Part shown: piece after piece, positions 18,446 to 27,662 of the stretch | Position numbering within the stretch: position 1 is the stretch's first letter | Layout: the number at the start of each line of letters is the position of its first letter | Origin: Chitinophagales bacterium | GTDB lineage: Bacteria; Bacteroidota; Bacteroidia; Chitinophagales; Saprospiraceae | DNA length: 64,000 bases | Direction of reading: 5' to 3' | NCBI GenBank assembly: GCA_013297745.1 | Contig: JAAFIM010000001.1 | Location: forward strand, 178,745-242,744 | Program-made: the position numbers and the translations under genes | Notes under the pieces: model-generated | Told to the model about the DNA's origin: nothing | The model's input: the letters and a program-made list of their open reading frames with translations, nothing else | Databases searched by the model: none

Positions 18446-18967
18446 TTACTTTTTCATAACTACCGCATTTACAGTCATTTGATACTCTACTTGCGGTTGG
18501 GTAATTTTTGCAATTTCTTCTTGATTTTTGCCTTCATCTTTGGCATAATGGCGTAATTCTTCCACTGAAGTTACGTTTTGATAAGCATTACCGCTCACTA
18601 TTAAAGTCTTCCCCACCACATCAGCAGGCAATTTGAAGGCGTGGTCTTTCACTTTTACAAAAATTTCTCTGCCATCGCTACTTTCCAAAACCACCCAGCA
18701 ACCTGCCGATTTGCAAACCGAAGTCGCTTTGCCTTCTACTTTGGCTTTGAGACCCGAAACGACATTGCCGCCGTCTATGGGTAAATCTACCAAACCTTCT
18801 TTTTTGTCTAACTTATTAAGTACATCCAACACAAGCATTGCGCTATCTACACTAACGCTATCGCCAAAAACCAACCCATCTTCTGTAATTTTGGGTGGAG
18901 TAGGTTGAGAACAAGCGCCCAACATCAAAAGCAAGGCGAACAAAGCACAAAATACATTAATTTTCAT
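18446..18967 (-). CDS. DUF4920 lipoprotein
   Basis: 173 residues from the ATG at 18967. An in-frame start 87 bp upstream would overlap the fumarylacetoacetase gene and place the signal peptide inside the protein, so the shorter form is chosen. The start MKINVFCALFALLLMLGACS has a lipobox (LGAC), predicting a lipidated periplasmic protein. The body matches DUF4920: CKSAGCWVVLESSDG, VKDHAFKLPADVVGKTLIV, NVTSVEELRHYAKDEGK and ITQPQVEYQMT. The family's biochemical role is not established; the conserved cysteine pair and histidine suggest metal or redox binding (inference). It lies 43 bp downstream of fumarylacetoacetase. Confidence 0.88.
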   Translation of the reverse strand: MKINVFCALFALLLMLGACSQPTPPKITEDGLVFGDSVSVDSAMLVLDVLNKLDKKEGLVDLPIDGGNVVSGLKAKVEGKATSVCKSAGCWVVLESSDGREIFVKVKDHAFKLPADVVGKTLIVSGNAYQNVTSVEELRHYAKDEGKNQEEIAKITQPQVEYQMTVNAVVMKK

Positions 18968-19010
18968 ATTTATAAATTTTATAAAAAAACGAATAATTTT
19001 AAGTTGCATT

Positions 19011-20294
19011 TTATAAATCTGTAGCTGGTAGAACTTTTCCCACTGCTTCGCCAAAACCTATTCTAATCCCCTCTTGAGTGGTAGCCCAACCGCGCATTGT
19101 TACGGTGTCGTTATCGTTGATAAATTTGCGTTCTGTACCATCTGCCATTTTTAGCGGTTTTGTACCTTTCCAAGCCAACTCCAGCATAGAACCGTAACTA
19201 TTTTCATCTTTGCCCGAAATTGTACCCGATGCGCAAACATCACCTATACGCACATTGCAACCATTCACGGTGTGGTGCGCCAACTGTTGGGACATAGACC
19301 AATACATATATTGAAAATTAGATTTGCAGACGGTCGTAGCCGCTCCATTTTCGGGGACAATATCCACTTCCAAAGCGATGTTATAATTTTTATCCCCTGT
19401 AGTTTGCAAATAAGGCAAAGGTTGAGGTTCTTGTGTGGGTTGTGCAACTCGCGCGCCATCCAACGCTTCTATCATCACCACCCAAGGCGACATAGTAGAA
19501 GCAAAGTTTTTGCCCAAAAATGGTCCCAAAGGCACATATTCCCACTGCTGAATATCGCGTGCCGACCAATCGTTGAACAAAGTAAGCCCAAAAATATAAT
19601 TTTCTGCTTCATTTGCTTTTATACTATCGCCCAATTGGGTATTTTTGCCCACGATAAAAGCCATTTCCAACTCAAAATCCAATCTTGCGCTTGCTCCAAA
19701 AACGGGTGGTTCGCCCTCTTTTGGTAGCGTTTGCCCTTTGGGGCGAATAATGTTCGTACCTGATACCAATATCGAAGAACTGCGTCCGTGATAACCCACA
19801 GGAATGTGCAACCAATTGGGTAATAGCGCGTTTTTAGGGTCTCTAAACATCATGCCGACATTGGTAGCGTGTTCGCGGCTAGAATAAAAATCGGTATAAT
19901 CGCCAATTTTGACAGGCAACAACATCGTTACGTCCTTAGCTTCGTGCAAAATTCCCATTTGTAAAAATGGATTGTCTCGAATAACAGGATTTTGTATATT
20001 AAATAATTGAGAAACCAAATCCCTAATCCCCAAAGTAATCCCCTTGCCTTCTGCTATCAAATCATTCAAATTATCCCGATTCAACGTTTCCACATCAAAA
20101 GGCAAACTATCAAAAGCTGTCATTTTGGCTAAAGCGTATAGATTAATAACCGCATCTCCTATACGAGTAGCCACGAATGGGGGTTTATCCCCTACTTTAG
20201 CTATGCCGAAAGGTATGTTTTGAATGGGGAAATCACTATTTTCTTCCACTTCCAACCAAGTTTTGTGGTTGGGATTATTGGCATAAATTTGCAT
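19011..20294 (-). CDS. Fumarylacetoacetase
   Basis: 427 residues. It hydrolyses fumarylacetoacetate to fumarate and acetoacetate, the last step of tyrosine and homogentisate breakdown. The N-terminal SH3-like domain (about 1-125) precedes the catalytic domain. YTDFYSSREHATNVG carries the metal aspartate (D135) and the general-base histidine (H142); IPVGYHGRSSSI, RLDFELEMAFIVG with two metal glutamates, and FNDWSARDIQQWEYVPLGPF follow, all as in the eukaryotic enzyme. A minus-strand TACCTTTG lies 68 bp upstream of the start. No other tyrosine-catabolism gene is in the window. Confidence 0.96.
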   Translation of the reverse strand: MQIYANNPNHKTWLEVEENSDFPIQNIPFGIAKVGDKPPFVATRIGDAVINLYALAKMTAFDSLPFDVETLNRDNLNDLIAEGKGITLGIRDLVSQLFNIQNPVIRDNPFLQMGILHEAKDVTMLLPVKIGDYTDFYSSREHATNVGMMFRDPKNALLPNWLHIPVGYHGRSSSILVSGTNIIRPKGQTLPKEGEPPVFGASARLDFELEMAFIVGKNTQLGDSIKANEAENYIFGLTLFNDWSARDIQQWEYVPLGPFLGKNFASTMSPWVVMIEALDGARVAQPTQEPQPLPYLQTTGDKNYNIALEVDIVPENGAATTVCKSNFQYMYWSMSQQLAHHTVNGCNVRIGDVCASGTISGKDENSYGSMLELAWKGTKPLKMADGTERKFINDNDTVTMRGWATTQEGIRIGFGEAVGKVLPATDL

Positions 20295-20628
20295 AATGTT
20301 GGTGTAAATGATAATAAAATTTGAATTGAATAATAACTCACAAAATATAGCAATTTGGGCGCAAAGGTATATCTTTTTTTTACAGTTTTGCTAATTTAGA
20401 ATTAAAATAATTGACATAGCCAATTTTTTACTATTTTCTAAAATACTCCAACAAGTACAACAACTTACAATCGTACGTGTTGCGGTCTGTCATTAATTAG
20501 CATAAATAAAGATAAAATATAAACAACAAGGCTATTTTTTTGCAAAACATTTTTCTGTTTCATAAATAATCTGTATCTTGCGCGCTGTTTTGGGACTATT
20601 CTAAACTATTCAAACCAAAAAAAATAAA
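20295..20628. other. 334-bp divergent intergenic region
   Basis: AT-rich spacer between the divergent fumarylacetoacetase and calpain-like protease genes. It contains one convincing -7 box for the leftward gene (CAAAGGTA at 20362-20369). A weaker candidate for the rightward gene is TATCTTG at 20574-20580. I see no gene, hairpin terminator or repeat in it. Confidence 0.6.
20362..20369 (-). promoter_or_regulatory. -7 promoter box (TACCTTTG) for fumarylacetoacetase
   Basis: The complement of 20362-20369 reads TACCTTTG followed by CGCCC, a frequent context for Bacteroidota promoters. It lies about 68 bp before the ATG. No clear -33 TTTG at 19-20 bases. Confidence 0.55.
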
Positions 20629-22371
20629 ATGAAAACAAAACTCGACTTGGCTAATCTCAAAAAAATGCCTCAAGCTGATTATCTCAACGAAGTAAAAAGC
20701 GAATTTAAACGGCTCAAAGCAGCGGGCGAAAGTGAAGTGATTGTCATTACTGATTTTACCTTTGCTGATGGCAAAAAAGGCAGCGTGGTTATTCCCACCG
20801 AAATGAGCGGCACTTCTCAAAAATTTTATAACGATGTTGCCAAAAAAGAATACAAAGGCTTTGGGCGCGGCACAGTCAATCTCAAAGATGGCGAACAGGG
20901 CGCAACGATGGAATTATTTATAGATTCGGGCAAAGCCAAAGCTAAGGCGTTGGAAAAAGGCGGCAAAAAGATTTTTGAAAAAGTGGGCGTTATTCCCGTT
21001 ATCACCAAAAACCCAGCCGCATTGGCAGAAGAAGACCCAGACACAGCAGAAGACGCAGCCAGCAACGAGGCAGAAAAAGTAACCGCAGCCGAACCGCAAA
21101 AATTAGTATCGCCAACGCCAGCCAACAACGCCAAAATGGGCGCAGAGGGTTTGAAAGAAATTCAAGCCTTAGTCAAAGGTGAATTGGGGGCTATAGCCGC
21201 AAGGGTCAAATCCCAACAAGTTACGGCTGAAGATGCGCAAAAAATAGCAGCAGCCCAGCAAAAAGTCAATGGTTGGTTGGATTGGTTCAAAAACTTGGGC
21301 AAAAACGAACAAAAACCGTTTGAACCTTACGCCCCACAGATTGAAACGATAAAAAAACAGATTGATACAATGGGAATTACCGCTTCCAATTTATTGGGGA
21401 AAGTAGTCGCCACGATAACCAACTCTGTAGGCAAAGGGGGCAAAAATATAACCGCCGATGTCAAATTGGTACAAGAATTATTGAATAAAAAAGGTGCAAG
21501 TCTTACCGCTGATGGTGGTTGTGGTGCAAAAACTATAGCCGCAATTGTAGATTTTCAAAAGAAATCTGGGCTCAAAACCTTAGACGGGTTGATTAGCCCT
21601 GACGGCGCAACGTGGAAAAAATTGATAGAAACCAAAATTGATGACGCTGTAGGTCAAATGAAAGACCACAAATACAACTATGGCGAAATTGCGTTAAAAT
21701 TGTTTGAAAAAGGCAAATTGGATGCCAACGATATTGACCCCAACGATGTACAACAGGGCGAAATCGGCGACTGTTATTTTATGTCAGCCATAGCCGCAGT
21801 AGCTCAAGCCAATCCACAAGCGATTAAAAATCTAATCAAAGACAACGGCGACGGCTCTTATGAGGTAACTTTGTACACCAAAAAAGATAAATTGTCGCTA
21901 ACACCTACTGTAGTTAAAGTCAAACCACAATTCCCTGTAGATGCCACAGGCAAACCCGTTTACGCGGGCACAGGAGATAAAGAAATGTGGGTGATGATTA
22001 TGGAAAAAGCCTATGCTAAATTAATCGGCAATTACGACGAAATCGGCAATGGCGGCTACATCGAAGAAGGACTTGAAGCTATCACAGGCAAAGAAGCCAG
22101 CAATTATTGGCTGTCCGAATACAAAGATAAAGATTTGGTCGCTTTGGTCAAAAAAGCCTTAGCCGACAAAAAACCTATCACAGCAGCCACCAAAGGCAGC
22201 GGCGAAGAACCGTTTAAAGCTGAATCAGGTTGCACCGTATATAAAGGACACGCTTATTCTATCACAGCTATAGACGATGCACGGGTAAAACTACAAAATC
22301 CTTGGGGCTTTGACCACGCCGATATTACCATTAAAGAGTTTAAAGCCTATTACGACATACTTAGCTTTTAG
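20629..22371 (+). CDS. Calpain-like cysteine protease with a peptidoglycan-binding-type domain
   Basis: 580 residues without a recognisable signal peptide. An N-terminal domain of unknown type (about 1-130) is followed by an alanine/proline/glutamate-rich linker. A PG_binding_1-like helical repeat follows at about 275-335 (VKLVQELLNKKG, GGCGAKTIAAIVDFQKKSGL). The calpain (clan CA, family C2) protease core runs from about 370 to 580. The catalytic triad is visible as Cys382 in GEIGDCYFMSAIAAVA, His541 in GHAYSI and Asn557 in QNPWG. The small gene at 22408-22719 follows after 36 bp. Bacterial calpain-like domains occur in polymorphic toxins and secreted effectors, so an effector role is possible; a housekeeping protease is equally open. 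Confidence 0.85.
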   Translation: MKTKLDLANLKKMPQADYLNEVKSEFKRLKAAGESEVIVITDFTFADGKKGSVVIPTEMSGTSQKFYNDVAKKEYKGFGRGTVNLKDGEQGATMELFIDSGKAKAKALEKGGKKIFEKVGVIPVITKNPAALAEEDPDTAEDAASNEAEKVTAAEPQKLVSPTPANNAKMGAEGLKEIQALVKGELGAIAARVKSQQVTAEDAQKIAAAQQKVNGWLDWFKNLGKNEQKPFEPYAPQIETIKKQIDTMGITASNLLGKVVATITNSVGKGGKNITADVKLVQELLNKKGASLTADGGCGAKTIAAIVDFQKKSGLKTLDGLISPDGATWKKLIETKIDDAVGQMKDHKYNYGEIALKLFEKGKLDANDIDPNDVQQGEIGDCYFMSAIAAVAQANPQAIKNLIKDNGDGSYEVTLYTKKDKLSLTPTVVKVKPQFPVDATGKPVYAGTGDKEMWVMIMEKAYAKLIGNYDEIGNGGYIEEGLEAITGKEASNYWLSEYKDKDLVALVKKALADKKPITAATKGSGEEPFKAESGCTVYKGHAYSITAIDDARVKLQNPWGFDHADITIKEFKAYYDILSF

Positions 22372-22407
22372 CGATTTTATTTTTTAATCAAAACCTTATT
22401 TATAAAA

Positions 22408-22719
22408 ATGGACGAAAATCTAAATTTAGATTTAAGTTTGGACTTTGAAGTTCCAAATATCACTTTGCAAGAAACGACAGTAGGGCGTTTGGCAGGCGAG
22501 CGAGTGGGCGTGGGCAACATCTACGCTGGCAATTATAACACCAACAGCAACGAAGAGCGGGAAGGTTGGGTTTGCGAATTGGTCTTGGCCAGTAGCGGAT
22601 TGCGTTGGACAGTGGGCGAAGGTAGCGAATTTGTGGTAGAAACCAGCCGCTTCAAAGTTGTTTCCATTCTACCCAAAAGCGAAAGCAAACGCGGGCAGTT
22701 GGTCCTGAACGAAATCTAA
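22408..22719 (+). CDS. Small acidic protein downstream of the calpain-like protease
   Basis: 103 residues, acidic, with no signal peptide or membrane segment. It starts MDENLNLDLSLDFEVPNITL and is probably a single beta-rich domain (VVETSRFKVVSILP). I recognise no family. It begins 36 bp after the protease stop codon on the same strand with no terminator between, so the two are almost certainly cotranscribed. A binding partner, inhibitor or immunity protein for the protease is a reasonable guess from position and size only. Confidence 0.7.
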   Translation: MDENLNLDLSLDFEVPNITLQETTVGRLAGERVGVGNIYAGNYNTNSNEEREGWVCELVLASSGLRWTVGEGSEFVVETSRFKVVSILPKSESKRGQLVLNEI

Positions 22720-22814
22720 ACCATAATTTTTCAAAGTTATTATTGCGAATGAACTTTTTAACCCTTTGCGCGGTTTTAGACACATTCAACAATAAAAAAT
22801 AACAAATTACCATT

Positions 22815-23276
22815 ATGGAACTGATAAAAAATTTAGAAATCGTCAATCGCAAAGCTACACATTTGTACTATTTTGACTTAAAACTAGAAGCTGGAATTGT
22901 ATTGCGAGGCACAGAGATTAAATCTATTCGTATGGGCGAAGTCAATATGAGTGATGCTTTTTGTACCATAGACCAAAGAGGTATGTATGTAGAAAATTTG
23001 CATATCGGAGAGTATAAAAACGGCACGTACAACAACCACATACCCAAAAGAACCCGCCGATTGCTATTGAATAAACGCGAATTGAAAAAATTTGATAGCC
23101 GTGTACGTGAGCAAGGTTATACCATTATACCCTATCGCTTGTACATATCAGAGCGCGGTTTTGCCAAGTTGGAAATAGCCTTAGCCAAAGGTAAAAAGAG
23201 CTTTGACAAACGCGAAGCGATAAAAGAACGCGATACCAAACGCGAAATGGATAGAGTTATCAAAGCCTATAAATAG
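22815..23276 (+). CDS. smpB: SsrA-binding protein SmpB
   Basis: 153 residues. SmpB binds tmRNA and brings it to stalled ribosomes for trans-translation. The sequence has the expected start IVNRKATHLYYFDLKLEAGI, the core GTEIKSIRMGEVNMSDAFC, HIGEYKNGTYNNHIPKRTRR and the basic C-terminal tail KKSFDKREAIKERDTKREMD that reaches into the decoding centre. The ATG at 22815 fits the family length. A strong hairpin terminator follows 21 bp after the stop. The tmRNA gene itself was not seen in the window. Confidence 0.97.
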   Translation: MELIKNLEIVNRKATHLYYFDLKLEAGIVLRGTEIKSIRMGEVNMSDAFCTIDQRGMYVENLHIGEYKNGTYNNHIPKRTRRLLLNKRELKKFDSRVREQGYTIIPYRLYISERGFAKLEIALAKGKKSFDKREAIKERDTKREMDRVIKAYK

Positions 23277-23297
23277 ATTATTCTGTTGTAAAAAATA

Positions 23298-23330
23298 AAA
23301 ACCCGATTTGGCTTAGCTAAATTGGGTTTT
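23298..23330. terminator. Terminator after smpB
   Basis: AAAACCCGATTT pairs with AAATTGGGTTTT (one G-T pair) around the loop GGCTTAGCT. The right arm ends in four T residues followed by CTTG, so the T-run is short. Confidence 0.75.
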
Positions 23331-23561
23331 CTTGTATAAAACATCTAATAGATATTAAAAAAAATTGCTAAAATGTAAAAAATTACAAACAAAAGTTATA
23401 AATTTGCAGCGTTATCATACTTTTGGAAAATCAAATCCATAGCAGTTAGGTTTTATATTAAAATTATAAATCCATAGTCGGTAACATTTTGCATAAAAAT
23501 AGCATTATCAAGCGAACAAAAATCATTTTTTTACAAGTTTATAAATTCCAATCCCAAAATT

Positions 23562-24626
23562 ATGAAAAATTTAGTTTATAGCCTATTCATAAGCACAATC
23601 GTAGCCTGTTTATTATTGCCAGCCTGCAATTCCAACTTGAATATGAAAGACACCCACAACAATAACAACACTTCCCCAGAAGCCCTTGGAGAAAATGGTT
23701 GGCGGTATGACGAAAAAGAAAATAATATCGTAATGCCCAGTTATAAAGAAGGTGATGTTATTTTGAATTTGAATGGCTATCCCTTGGTGGATAATCCCAA
23801 AAGTGATATACCTGTACCCGTTATCCCATTGGCTGAACCTGACAAAAAGAAAGGAGCCTACAGCAACCGCCTAAAAATAAATGGCATTCCTATCAATGCT
23901 GCCCTAATAGGAAAGTACAAAGAAGAAATTGTGCTAGAAGTCTATTTAGCCGAAGGTTTCCGCGTTGGAGGATTTTTTGGTATTACTAACACCCAAAAAA
24001 AATACCAACCCAAACCCGAACCAACCGTAATAGAGCCGATTTCCATAGACAATATGAATATGAATGCGCGCAAACCTGTAATCTATTTGTATCCAACCAC
24101 TACACAAACCGTCAATGTGCAAGTAGAGTTTAATGGCGTGCTTACCCACACTTACCCCAAATATCCTGAAAATGGTTGGACGGTAGAAGCCAAACCCTCT
24201 GGCGAGCTAAAAGATAACAAAACAAATAAAATTTATTATCAACTGTTTTGGGAAGGTAAGAGCAATCACCTCTACAATATGGATAAAGGTTTTGTGGTCA
24301 AAGGTAGCGAAACTGCCGAGTTTTTGGATGATAAATTAGCGGCTTTAGGTCTCAATAGAAGAGAAGCCAACGAGTTTATTACCTATTGGTTGCCCGAATT
24401 GGAACAAAATGCGTACAATTTTATACATTTTTCTACCAGCGAGTACGCACAACAAGCCCAACTCAACGTTCAACCCAATCCCGACACCCAAATCCGCGTG
24501 TTTATGGTTTATCAACCTCTGCAACAATGGCGCGAAGTTAGCCCACAAGTATTCAAAACACCCGTTAGAAAAGGTTTTACTTTAGTAGAATGGGGTGGAA
24601 TGAAGCAGCAAGAAAATATAAATTAG
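23562..24626 (+). CDS. Predicted lipoprotein with a conserved KPVIYLYP domain, function unknown
   Basis: 354 residues. The signal sequence ends LLLPACNSN, a plausible lipobox with cysteine at residue 22. A low-complexity, asparagine-rich stretch follows. The C-terminal two thirds begin with ARKPVIYLYPTTTQTVNVQV and continue ENGWTVEAKPSGEL, FWEGKSNHLYNMDKGFVVKG and NEFITYWLPELEQNAYNFIH. I believe this block is found in uncharacterised proteins of many bacteria, but I can name no function. It lies alone between two terminators (after smpB and at 24658-24688), so it is a single-gene unit. Location in the outer or inner membrane leaflet is inference. Confidence 0.75.
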   Translation: MKNLVYSLFISTIVACLLLPACNSNLNMKDTHNNNNTSPEALGENGWRYDEKENNIVMPSYKEGDVILNLNGYPLVDNPKSDIPVPVIPLAEPDKKKGAYSNRLKINGIPINAALIGKYKEEIVLEVYLAEGFRVGGFFGITNTQKKYQPKPEPTVIEPISIDNMNMNARKPVIYLYPTTTQTVNVQVEFNGVLTHTYPKYPENGWTVEAKPSGELKDNKTNKIYYQLFWEGKSNHLYNMDKGFVVKGSETAEFLDDKLAALGLNRREANEFITYWLPELEQNAYNFIHFSTSEYAQQAQLNVQPNPDTQIRVFMVYQPLQQWREVSPQVFKTPVRKGFTLVEWGGMKQQENIN

Positions 24627-24657
24627 TACAGCCGTTTTTTTGTTAATTTTTTAATAA

Positions 24658-24688
24658 ATAGCTTGTGGGAATATCTCGCAAGCTATTT
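24658..24688 (+). terminator. Terminator between the lipoprotein gene and lgt
   Basis: TAGCTTGTGGGA pairs with TCTCGCAAGCTA (two G-T pairs) around ATAT and is followed directly by seven T residues. The lgt promoter box starts within a few bases of the T-run. Confidence 0.85.
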
Positions 24689-24693
24689 TTTTA

Positions 24694-24701
24694 TACCTTT
24701 G
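24694..24701 (+). promoter_or_regulatory. -7 promoter box (TACCTTTG) for lgt
   Basis: TACCTTTG followed by CGCGC lies 37-44 bp before the lgt ATG. No TTTG at the ideal upstream distance; the region upstream is the terminator hairpin of the preceding gene. Confidence 0.6.
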
Positions 24702-24737
24702 CGCGCTTATTATTTTATTATTGTAATTTGAATTGAA

Positions 24738-25946
24738 ATGTATCCGAATTTAAGATTTGCTTTTTATGATATTTTTGGGTTGGATATACCCGCTTTGGGT
24801 TTAGTACAAAGCTATGGTTTTTTCTTAGCTTTATCCTTTTTGGCGGCAGCTTGGTGGTTGGGGGTAGAATTTCGCCGCCGCGAGAAAGAGGGTTTAATGC
24901 AAGGTGTAGAAGAAACTTACACAGTCGGCAAACCCTTGAGTCCGATAGATATAATTTGGAATGCAATTTTGGGCTTTTTGTTGGGCTTCAAAGGCGTTTA
25001 TGCGCTGATGAACTCTACCGCTTTTGCTGGCAATGATGCCAAAAATAATTTACTATCTTTAGAACACGGCAATTGGCTGGCTGGTATAGGTTTGGCCGTA
25101 GCTTTTGTGGGTTGGAAATACTGGGAAAAACAACAAGAGAAAAAAGAATATCCCGAAGAAAAACAACTCACTCGCACAGTTTATCCCCACCAACGCATCG
25201 GCGATATTGTGATAATTTCGGCTATAAGTGGCGTTTTTGGTTCTAAACTATTTTATCTATTGGAAGAACAGCCCGAAGATTGGGTTAATGCTTTATTTAG
25301 CGGAAGCGGGCTGACTGTTTATGGGGGTTTGATAACCGCTTTTTTCGTGGTGAGTTATTATATTCGCAAGAAAAAAATATCTTATACGGATATGTTGGAC
25401 ACGGCGGGGCCTGCTATGATATTGGCTTATGGTGTGGGGCGTTTGGGCTGTCATTTTTCTGGCGACGGCGACTGGGGCGACCCAAATACAGCTGCTAAAC
25501 CTTTTGCTTGGTTGCCCGATTGGGCTTGGGCTTATTCTTATCCCAACAATGTAATCAACGCTGGCGTTGCGCTTCCTGATTGTGGCGGTTATCCTTTTGC
25601 GGCTGAATACGGCTATTGTATGCAACTTGTGCCGCCTGCTTATCCTACTCCAGTATGGGAATTTCTAATGGGCGTAATTATTTTTGCTATCTTGGCAAGT
25701 CTGCGCCGTTGGGCAAAACAAGGCGGGTTATTGTTCGCTATCTATTTGATTTTTAACGGAATGGAACGCTTTGCTATAGAAACTATCCGCGTCAATGGAG
25801 AATACAATATCTTTGGATATATGCTTACTCAAGCTCAAGTAATTGCTGTGATTTTATTCATAATCGGAATAATACTAACCGCTTACTTTTATTACAAACA
25901 AACTCGCCCCGATTTCAAACAAATTACACACCCAAAAGGTGATTAA
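24738..25946 (+). CDS. lgt: Prolipoprotein diacylglyceryl transferase Lgt
   Basis: 402 residues, longer than the roughly 260-300 of the proteobacterial enzyme; longer forms occur in Bacteroidota. Lgt transfers diacylglycerol from phosphatidylglycerol to the lipobox cysteine of prolipoproteins in the inner membrane. Several membrane helices are evident. The Lgt signature region appears as GLTVYGGLITAFFVVSYYIR and AYGVGRLGCHFSGDGDWGDP, and the C-terminal part has NGMERFAIETIRVN. The extra length is mostly in the charged loop around residues 115-150 and an insertion before VPPAYPTPVWEF. An FkbM methyltransferase gene follows after 21 bp. Confidence 0.92.
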   Translation: MYPNLRFAFYDIFGLDIPALGLVQSYGFFLALSFLAAAWWLGVEFRRREKEGLMQGVEETYTVGKPLSPIDIIWNAILGFLLGFKGVYALMNSTAFAGNDAKNNLLSLEHGNWLAGIGLAVAFVGWKYWEKQQEKKEYPEEKQLTRTVYPHQRIGDIVIISAISGVFGSKLFYLLEEQPEDWVNALFSGSGLTVYGGLITAFFVVSYYIRKKKISYTDMLDTAGPAMILAYGVGRLGCHFSGDGDWGDPNTAAKPFAWLPDWAWAYSYPNNVINAGVALPDCGGYPFAAEYGYCMQLVPPAYPTPVWEFLMGVIIFAILASLRRWAKQGGLLFAIYLIFNGMERFAIETIRVNGEYNIFGYMLTQAQVIAVILFIIGIILTAYFYYKQTRPDFKQITHPKGD

Positions 25947-25967
25947 TCAAAGATAGATGTTCAAATT

Positions 25968-26711
25968 ATGAGTTTTCTAAAAAAAATCGCTACCAAACTT
26001 ATTCATTGGTATATTGCCCCATTAGAATGGAATTATAAATTAGCTTTGTACGCCAAAGGTCGGTTGTTGCATTTCAAAGAAGAGCATATTTTATCGTTTG
26101 TGGATTATGTCAAAAAAAATGAACCCAATAACCCCGACGAATGGATATTAGATGCTGGTGTTTATTATGGTGGCGTTTCGTCTTTGTTTGCTACACATTT
26201 TACACAGCATAAAGTTATTGGTTTTGAACCGATTCCCAAACATTATAATGCTGCCAAAACGAATTGCGCCCGTTTCCAAAATATAACGTTGCACAACAAA
26301 GCACTTTCGGACAAAACAGGCCAACAATCCTTTCATATCGCTACCAATAGCTCTGCTTCTTCGCTCAATCCTATAGCGCAAAGCGACCGCTACAGTTTAT
26401 CTGAAACTATACAGGTTGAAACAATTACTTTAAACGATTTTTTGCCACCAACGCAGAAAGTTTTATGTTTGAAATTAGATATTGAAGGTTACGAATTGGC
26501 TGTACTCCGAGCCGCAGGCGATGCACTAAAAAGGGTTCGTTATGTTATAGCAGAGATGAATAATCATAATGAACACAGTGGCGAATGTCAGTATTATGAA
26601 GTTGATGAATTTTTGCGCCAACAGCAGTTCAAATTACTCATTATTCGCGCTGGTTATAACGACCAAGGATTGATGCAGTACGATGCCGTTTATAAAAATA
26701 TGAATATCTAA
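25968..26711 (+). CDS. FkbM-family SAM-dependent methyltransferase
   Basis: 247 residues, soluble. The SAM-binding motif is WILDAGVYYGGVSSLFA with the acidic end of strand 2 in VIGFEPIPKHY. The FkbM family signature is LCLKLDIEGYELAVLRAAGD, followed by VRYVIAEMNNH. Members O-methylate sugars or polyketide-type hydroxyls; the substrate cannot be told here. It lies 21 bp after lgt and before a strong terminator, so it is probably the second gene of the lgt unit. Confidence 0.88.
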   Translation: MSFLKKIATKLIHWYIAPLEWNYKLALYAKGRLLHFKEEHILSFVDYVKKNEPNNPDEWILDAGVYYGGVSSLFATHFTQHKVIGFEPIPKHYNAAKTNCARFQNITLHNKALSDKTGQQSFHIATNSSASSLNPIAQSDRYSLSETIQVETITLNDFLPPTQKVLCLKLDIEGYELAVLRAAGDALKRVRYVIAEMNNHNEHSGECQYYEVDEFLRQQQFKLLIIRAGYNDQGLMQYDAVYKNMNI

Positions 26712-26716
26712 ACGCA

Positions 26717-26747
26717 AAAAGCCTTTACCAAATCGGTAAGGGCTTTT
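26717..26747. terminator. Bidirectional terminator between the methyltransferase and metallophosphoesterase genes
   Basis: AAAAGCCTTTACC pairs with GGTAAGGGCTTTT around AAATC and is followed by a T-run on the plus strand and preceded by an A-run, so it can serve both converging genes. Confidence 0.88.
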
Positions 26748-26749
26748 TT

Positions 26750-27595
26750 TTATGCTTTCGCCAACTCAAAAATGGTTATTTCTGGCCGCACATTAAATCT
26801 GACTTGCCACAAATGTCCTAAGGCTCTATTGATATATAAAGTTCTGTTATTACTTAATTTAATTTGACCAGCCGTATAATTTTTGTTTTGAACGGGCAAC
26901 ATAGGCGGGGGCAAAAATGGTGGTTTGACTTGTCCGCCGTGTGTATGTCCCGACAATATCCAACTGTCGTATTCGCCCCAAACGTCCAAATCGCAAACAT
27001 CAGGATTATGACACAGCACGATATTTGCTTTGGATTTATCAAAATTAGCCATAGCTTGTTGAGGGTTGAAATTTTGCCCCCATAAGTCATCAAATCCGAT
27101 AAAATTAAGCCCGCTCACTTCTGCATTTGCATTTCTCAACATTTTAACCCCTTGTTGTTCAAACATAGCAGATATTTTATCCGCTACTTCGCTTTGTTTC
27201 CAATTGCGCCCATAATCGTGATTGCCTAATATCCCAAATGTGCCTAACTTTCCCTTTACGGCATTAGTTAGCACCTCTTCCAACTCTTTATAAAATACTT
27301 TATCTTTATTCAAATTCACATAATCGCCCGTATAAACCACGAAATCTGGATTTAATTCTTTTGCTTTTATAAATGAATTGATTATAAAATGATAATCAAA
27401 ACGCTCGCCGATATGAATATCGCTTATTTGCATCAATGTTTTACCTACTAAATCTGTAGGCAAATTTTTAATAGGCATTTTTATTTTTACAAATTCTAAC
27501 CAAAAAGGTTCTATTTGCCAAGCATACAATCCGCTTACAATGCCTAATCCTGTAAGCCCCAAAAATGCACGTTTAAAAAACTTTCTTCTGTCCAT
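26750..27595 (-). CDS. Membrane-associated metallophosphoesterase
   Basis: 281 residues. The N-terminus MDRRKFFKRAFLGLTGLGIV is a twin-arginine-like signal or membrane anchor. The calcineurin-like core has all five metal motifs: ISDIHIGE (DxH), VYTGDYVN (GD), ILGNHDYG (GNHD), VLCHNPD (H) and LSGHTHGGQV (GHxH). Such proteins of the YaeI type hydrolyse phosphodiesters, some of them lipid phosphodiesters; the substrate here is unknown. It is converged on by the FkbM gene across a shared terminator. Confidence 0.9.
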   Translation of the reverse strand: MDRRKFFKRAFLGLTGLGIVSGLYAWQIEPFWLEFVKIKMPIKNLPTDLVGKTLMQISDIHIGERFDYHFIINSFIKAKELNPDFVVYTGDYVNLNKDKVFYKELEEVLTNAVKGKLGTFGILGNHDYGRNWKQSEVADKISAMFEQQGVKMLRNANAEVSGLNFIGFDDLWGQNFNPQQAMANFDKSKANIVLCHNPDVCDLDVWGEYDSWILSGHTHGGQVKPPFLPPPMLPVQNKNYTAGQIKLSNNRTLYINRALGHLWQVRFNVRPEITIFELAKA

Positions 27596-27662
27596 TTTTT
27601 TATAAAATAAATTTGTATTGAAAAGATATTAATTGATAAAATTAGCTAAAACAACAATATGC

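Noticed and set aside
18177..18482. Possible 101-residue gene on the plus strand
   Set aside because: It runs antisense through a tRNA gene and its promoter and into the DUF4920 gene.
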